Assembly (NCBI GenBank): GCA_903907885.1
Contig: CAIVPY010000436.1
Span: 1 to 16,300, forward strand
Length of the DNA stretch: 16,300 nucleotides
Direction of reading: 5' to 3'
DNA from: an uncultured Bacteroidota bacterium
GTDB taxonomy: Bacteria; Bacteroidota; Bacteroidia; UKL13-3
Shown: one piece after another, positions 14,013 through 16,300 of the stretch
Position numbering within the stretch: position 1 is the stretch's first letter
How the letters are laid out: each line of letters begins with the position of its first letter
The notes under the pieces: model-generated
Told to the model about the DNA's origin: nothing
The model's input: the letters and a program-made list of their open reading frames with translations, nothing else
Databases searched by the model: none
Position numbers and translations under genes: made by a program

Positions 14013-14543
14013 ATGATGAAAATCCATTTAACCATACTTTTTGTTACATTATTTTTTGTGAAGCCAATTTTCGCACAAGAATCTAGCTATTTGCCACCAC
14101 AAGGATTAAACAATTGGTATGTAGAGTTTGGAGGCTCAGGACTTTTTTATTCTATCAATTACGAAAAGTATCTTTTTAGAAACTCAAACGAAAATATTAC
14201 TTGGCTTGGCAGGGTAGGTTTTGGGTTTAATCCAATTGAAGGCAAATTACTAAATAAGATTTTTTTAGAACAAGGTACATTTATGTTTCCATTTGCCAGC
14301 AGTGTGCTTTTAGGTGCAGGTAAAGAAAAACTTGAAGTAGGAATTGGTTATACTTTACTATCAAAGACAAGTGCCGAAAGCGAAGTTTTACCTACTGGTA
14401 TTATAGGCTTTAGGGTGATGGAAAGAAATGGCATTTGTTTTAGAATTACCTATTCGCCACATATTAGAAATGGTGAGTATGTAAGTTGGTATGGTGTTAG
14501 TTTGGGTAAAAATTTTTCGTTTAAAAAGGGTAAAAGTCGATAG
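14013..14543 (+). CDS. Small outer-membrane beta-barrel-like protein
   Basis: The protein has 176 residues. The signal peptide MMKIHLTILFVTLFFVKPIFAQ has likely cleavage after the Ala of FAQ. The mature part alternates aromatic and glycine residues in strand-like segments: WYVEFGGSGLFYSINYEKYL, WLGRVGFGFNP, SSVLLGAGKEKLEVGIGYTLL, PTGIIGFRVM, CFRITYSPHI and VSWYGVSLGKNFSF, consistent with an eight-stranded barrel. The family resembles uncharacterised Bacteroidota proteins; the function is unknown. Transcription probably starts in the 5' end of the divergent gene. ATG at 14013 and 14016 are adjacent candidates; a TTG at 14010 is less likely. It ends 5 bp from the convergent gene at 14549, with no terminator between them. 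Confidence 0.75.
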   Translation: MMKIHLTILFVTLFFVKPIFAQESSYLPPQGLNNWYVEFGGSGLFYSINYEKYLFRNSNENITWLGRVGFGFNPIEGKLLNKIFLEQGTFMFPFASSVLLGAGKEKLEVGIGYTLLSKTSAESEVLPTGIIGFRVMERNGICFRITYSPHIRNGEYVSWYGVSLGKNFSFKKGKSR

Positions 14544-14548
14544 ATTTA

Positions 14549-15274
14549 TTACTGGTTTTCAACGCATTCTTTCAGCGCATTTATCAAATCATAATCATTG
14601 GCTTTTATAATAAAGTCGTTGCTTAGTTTGCAGGTTTCAAGTGTTTTTTTTGCCTTTTCCTCGCTACACTTCAAACCATTTATTATATATTCAATATTTA
14701 GTCTTTCGCTAGCTTTTGTTGCTTGCTTATATAGGTCGAGAAGGTGCAAGGTTTTTTGCATTTCTTTGCCTCGGTCAGAGTATTTATACCATAATGAGCT
14801 TATTAGTCCATTTAGAATAATACCACCACCAAGTATGCGTATCGGATTGATAATAAACTCTGTTTTTTTACCGGGCCAATAAATGATTTTATCGTAATTG
14901 TTTAGCAACTGATTGGTTTTTAAACTGTGAACAGCAAGTCTTGCAAACGAATCTCTATTAGCAAATTCCCTTTCAACAAAATGATTTACTTTTTGTCGCT
15001 TCATAACTATCCTAAGTAAAGTGTCAGTGTTGAAGTATATAGGAATAATGATGCTTTGATAACTTATTGCATTTATCAGCAAAGTGTCGCCCCAATTAGC
15101 ACGTATTGTAAATGCGCCAAAATTATTTGTGCTATAATTGATTTTATCGTTTTTGATATTGGCAAAGAGTATAGCCTTGTTGTTTTCGTTTGTAATAATA
15201 CCTTTGATGTTAATGGTTTGACCACTCAAAAGCTGAACTATCAAGCTAAAAATTATCGCTAAAGAATATTTCAT
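14549..15274 (-). CDS. Secreted carboxypeptidase-like regulatory domain protein (paralogue 2)
   Basis: The protein is 241 residues from the ATG at 15274. That start gives a signal peptide MKYSLAIIFSLIVQLLSGQ aligned with the paralogue's; ATG 15295 would add seven residues and reduce the gap to the upstream gene to 6 nt. The beta-sandwich (about 20-92) has ILFANIKNDK, STNNFGAFTI and DTLLINAISYQS. The helical C-terminal domain has DSFAR, LKTNQLLNNYD, GLISSLW, LHLLDLYKQ and KANDYDLINALKEC. Cys215 and Cys237 keep the same 22-residue spacing as Cys216/Cys238 of the 8644 gene; Cys203 is extra. It ends three residues after the second cysteine-containing helix, lacking the basic tail of paralogue 1. 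It is probably periplasmic; function unknown. It is probably cotranscribed with the oxidoreductase. Confidence 0.82.
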   Translation of the reverse strand: MKYSLAIIFSLIVQLLSGQTINIKGIITNENNKAILFANIKNDKINYSTNNFGAFTIRANWGDTLLINAISYQSIIIPIYFNTDTLLRIVMKRQKVNHFVEREFANRDSFARLAVHSLKTNQLLNNYDKIIYWPGKKTEFIINPIRILGGGIILNGLISSLWYKYSDRGKEMQKTLHLLDLYKQATKASERLNIEYIINGLKCSEEKAKKTLETCKLSNDFIIKANDYDLINALKECVENQ

Positions 15275-15301
15275 TATAGGCTTGATTGAAAGCATGATTT
15301 A

Positions 15302-16300
15302 TTACGATTTGTTAATGAATCTATCAATCGATATTTCCTTATCAATGGCAATATTTCTTTCCATATGATCGGTTAATATTTTTGCTAAAAAAGGTGCTTG
15401 CATAACACCCTTGGTTCCTAGTCCGTTAAAAATATACATATTTTTATGCTCAGGATGAACACCTAAAATAGCTCTTCGGTCTTTGGTGGTTGGTCTTATT
15501 CCTGCAATTTGATTTACAATTTCATAATCAGTATCCAGTAGTTCATTCAGTTTTTCAATCAAAAACAAGCGACCTTTTTCTGTTGGGTTTTCAGTTAAAT
15601 CAGTCCATTCGTAGGTAGCACCAACTTTAAATAACCCATTGCCAATTGATACCAAAAAGATACCTTTTTTTACTATTTTTTTCTCAGTTATGTTACACCT
15701 TATTATTAGTACATCGCCTTTGCAAAGCACAAAAGGCAGCCAGTTGAAGTATGGGTTATCTTTGTTTTTATATCCTTCGCAAAACACAACCTTATCGGCC
15801 ACAATATTTTTATAATGCCATTTGTTGTTCTCCAGAAACAGAGACGAGTAGTTAAAATATTCTTGAATGATAGCTTTTTTATCAATTAATATTTGTACAA
15901 ATCCATCAATTAATTTGGGTAGATTCACCCAACCTGAACCTTTTATTTCGAAAGCCGAGAAGGGTTGTTTTAAGTTTTTCTCCTCTTCTACATCGATGTT
16001 CACATATTGAGCAAATGCAGTATCCTCCATTCTTACACTCAAATCATTTTGTTCTTTTATCGAGCCAAATATGGTGTAAGTATTTTGTTGATGATATAAT
16101 GGAGTTTGTAGTATGTTTTCAAGTTCAGTGTATGTCTTTTGTGATGCGTCTAAGAGTTGAGCTGTTTTCCAGCCTATAACCATACGTTTACCACTTATTG
16201 GGTTAAACATTCCTGCAGCTACCTTTGATGAGTTGAATTCTTTTTTCTCATCTATAATAACAAAACTTTTTTCTTGATTTGATAGTTCATGAGCCAATAA
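15302..16300 (-). CDS. FAD-dependent oxidoreductase (DAO family), 5' end outside window
   Basis: This is a partial gene: the reading frame is open to the window edge (LLAHELSNQEKSFVIIDE at the end). The FAD-binding GxGxxG expected just before it lies outside, so the apparent TTG start at 16297 is internal. Visible features are the second strand of the dinucleotide fold ending in DE, AAGMFNPISGKRM, a central substrate domain, and the C-terminal GIRPTTKDRRAILG (about 292 residues before numbering from the missing end is possible) followed by IFNGLGTKGVMQAPFLAKIL, which closes the FAD site in D-amino-acid-oxidase-like enzymes. It probably oxidises a small amine or similar compound; the substrate is unknown. 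The stop codon is 27 nt (or 6 nt) from the following secreted-protein gene, suggesting an operon. Confidence 0.83.
   Translation of the reverse strand, partial: LLAHELSNQEKSFVIIDEKKEFNSSKVAAGMFNPISGKRMVIGWKTAQLLDASQKTYTELENILQTPLYHQQNTYTIFGSIKEQNDLSVRMEDTAFAQYVNIDVEEEKNLKQPFSAFEIKGSGWVNLPKLIDGFVQILIDKKAIIQEYFNYSSLFLENNKWHYKNIVADKVVFCEGYKNKDNPYFNWLPFVLCKGDVLIIRCNITEKKIVKKGIFLVSIGNGLFKVGATYEWTDLTENPTEKGRLFLIEKLNELLDTDYEIVNQIAGIRPTTKDRRAILGVHPEHKNMYIFNGLGTKGVMQAPFLAKILTDHMERNIAIDKEISIDRFINKS

Noticed and set aside
1..16300. CRISPR arrays, rRNA genes, riboswitches, phage genes or a defence system
   Set aside because: I saw no regularly spaced repeats, no rRNA-like conserved stretches, no recognisable riboswitch core and no nuclease, toxin or phage structural genes.

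Overview
The window looks like chromosomal DNA of a low-GC Bacteroidota bacterium, probably from the Chitinophagales/Sphingobacteriales/Cytophagales side. Several observations agree on this. Genes lack Shine-Dalgarno sequences and have A/T-rich leaders. Promoter-like boxes of the Bacteroidota type (TAnnTTTG) precede several genes. The gene families also fit: an archaeal-type phosphoglucosamine mutase with GEGNGG, a multi-repeat DUF349 protein, a BBP2-like porin, and secreted proteins with a carboxypeptidase-like regulatory domain. I could not identify genus or species.

Layout. Positions 1-226 hold two tRNA genes on the minus strand (Gly-GCC then Leu-UAA, the latter cut by the window edge), with a good promoter at 236-265. 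Positions 337-6031 are a minus-strand housekeeping block: ychF, glmM (TTG start), an O-methyltransferase-like gene and a 702-residue DUF349 protein, punctuated by hairpins. From 6131 the plus strand carries an HMG-CoA-lyase-like gene and a porin. A minus-strand secreted protein (8644-9420) follows, divergent from an rlmI-like rRNA methyltransferase (9493-10662, TTG start). A small exported protein of unknown function (10786-11259) ends at a strong terminator.

Positions 11313-14000 look more accessory and AT-rich. A K+-channel-like gene and an F420-oxidoreductase-like gene, apparently one minus-strand operon, lie between two copies of an imperfect direct repeat of about 100 bp (11469-11570 and 13027-13126). 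Each repeat copy sits just 3' of a minus-strand gene. A divergent UbiA-like prenyltransferase follows. It is divergent, with a 19-bp gap, from a small outer-membrane beta-barrel gene. The last two minus-strand genes form an apparent operon: an FAD-dependent oxidoreductase truncated by the window edge, and a second secreted protein that is a paralogue of the one at 8644-9420.

Most genes have recognisable housekeeping roles: translation (tRNAs, YchF, RlmI-like), cell-wall precursor synthesis (GlmM), leucine/ketone-body metabolism (HMG-CoA lyase) and the cell envelope (porin, barrel, two secreted paralogues). I found no transposase, CRISPR array, rRNA or phage genes. The most unusual features are the dispersed repeat pair with a locally inverted 14-bp block, the secreted paralogue pair with a conserved two-cysteine C-terminal domain, and hairpins placed directly against start or stop codons. 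None of these is proof of a new system.
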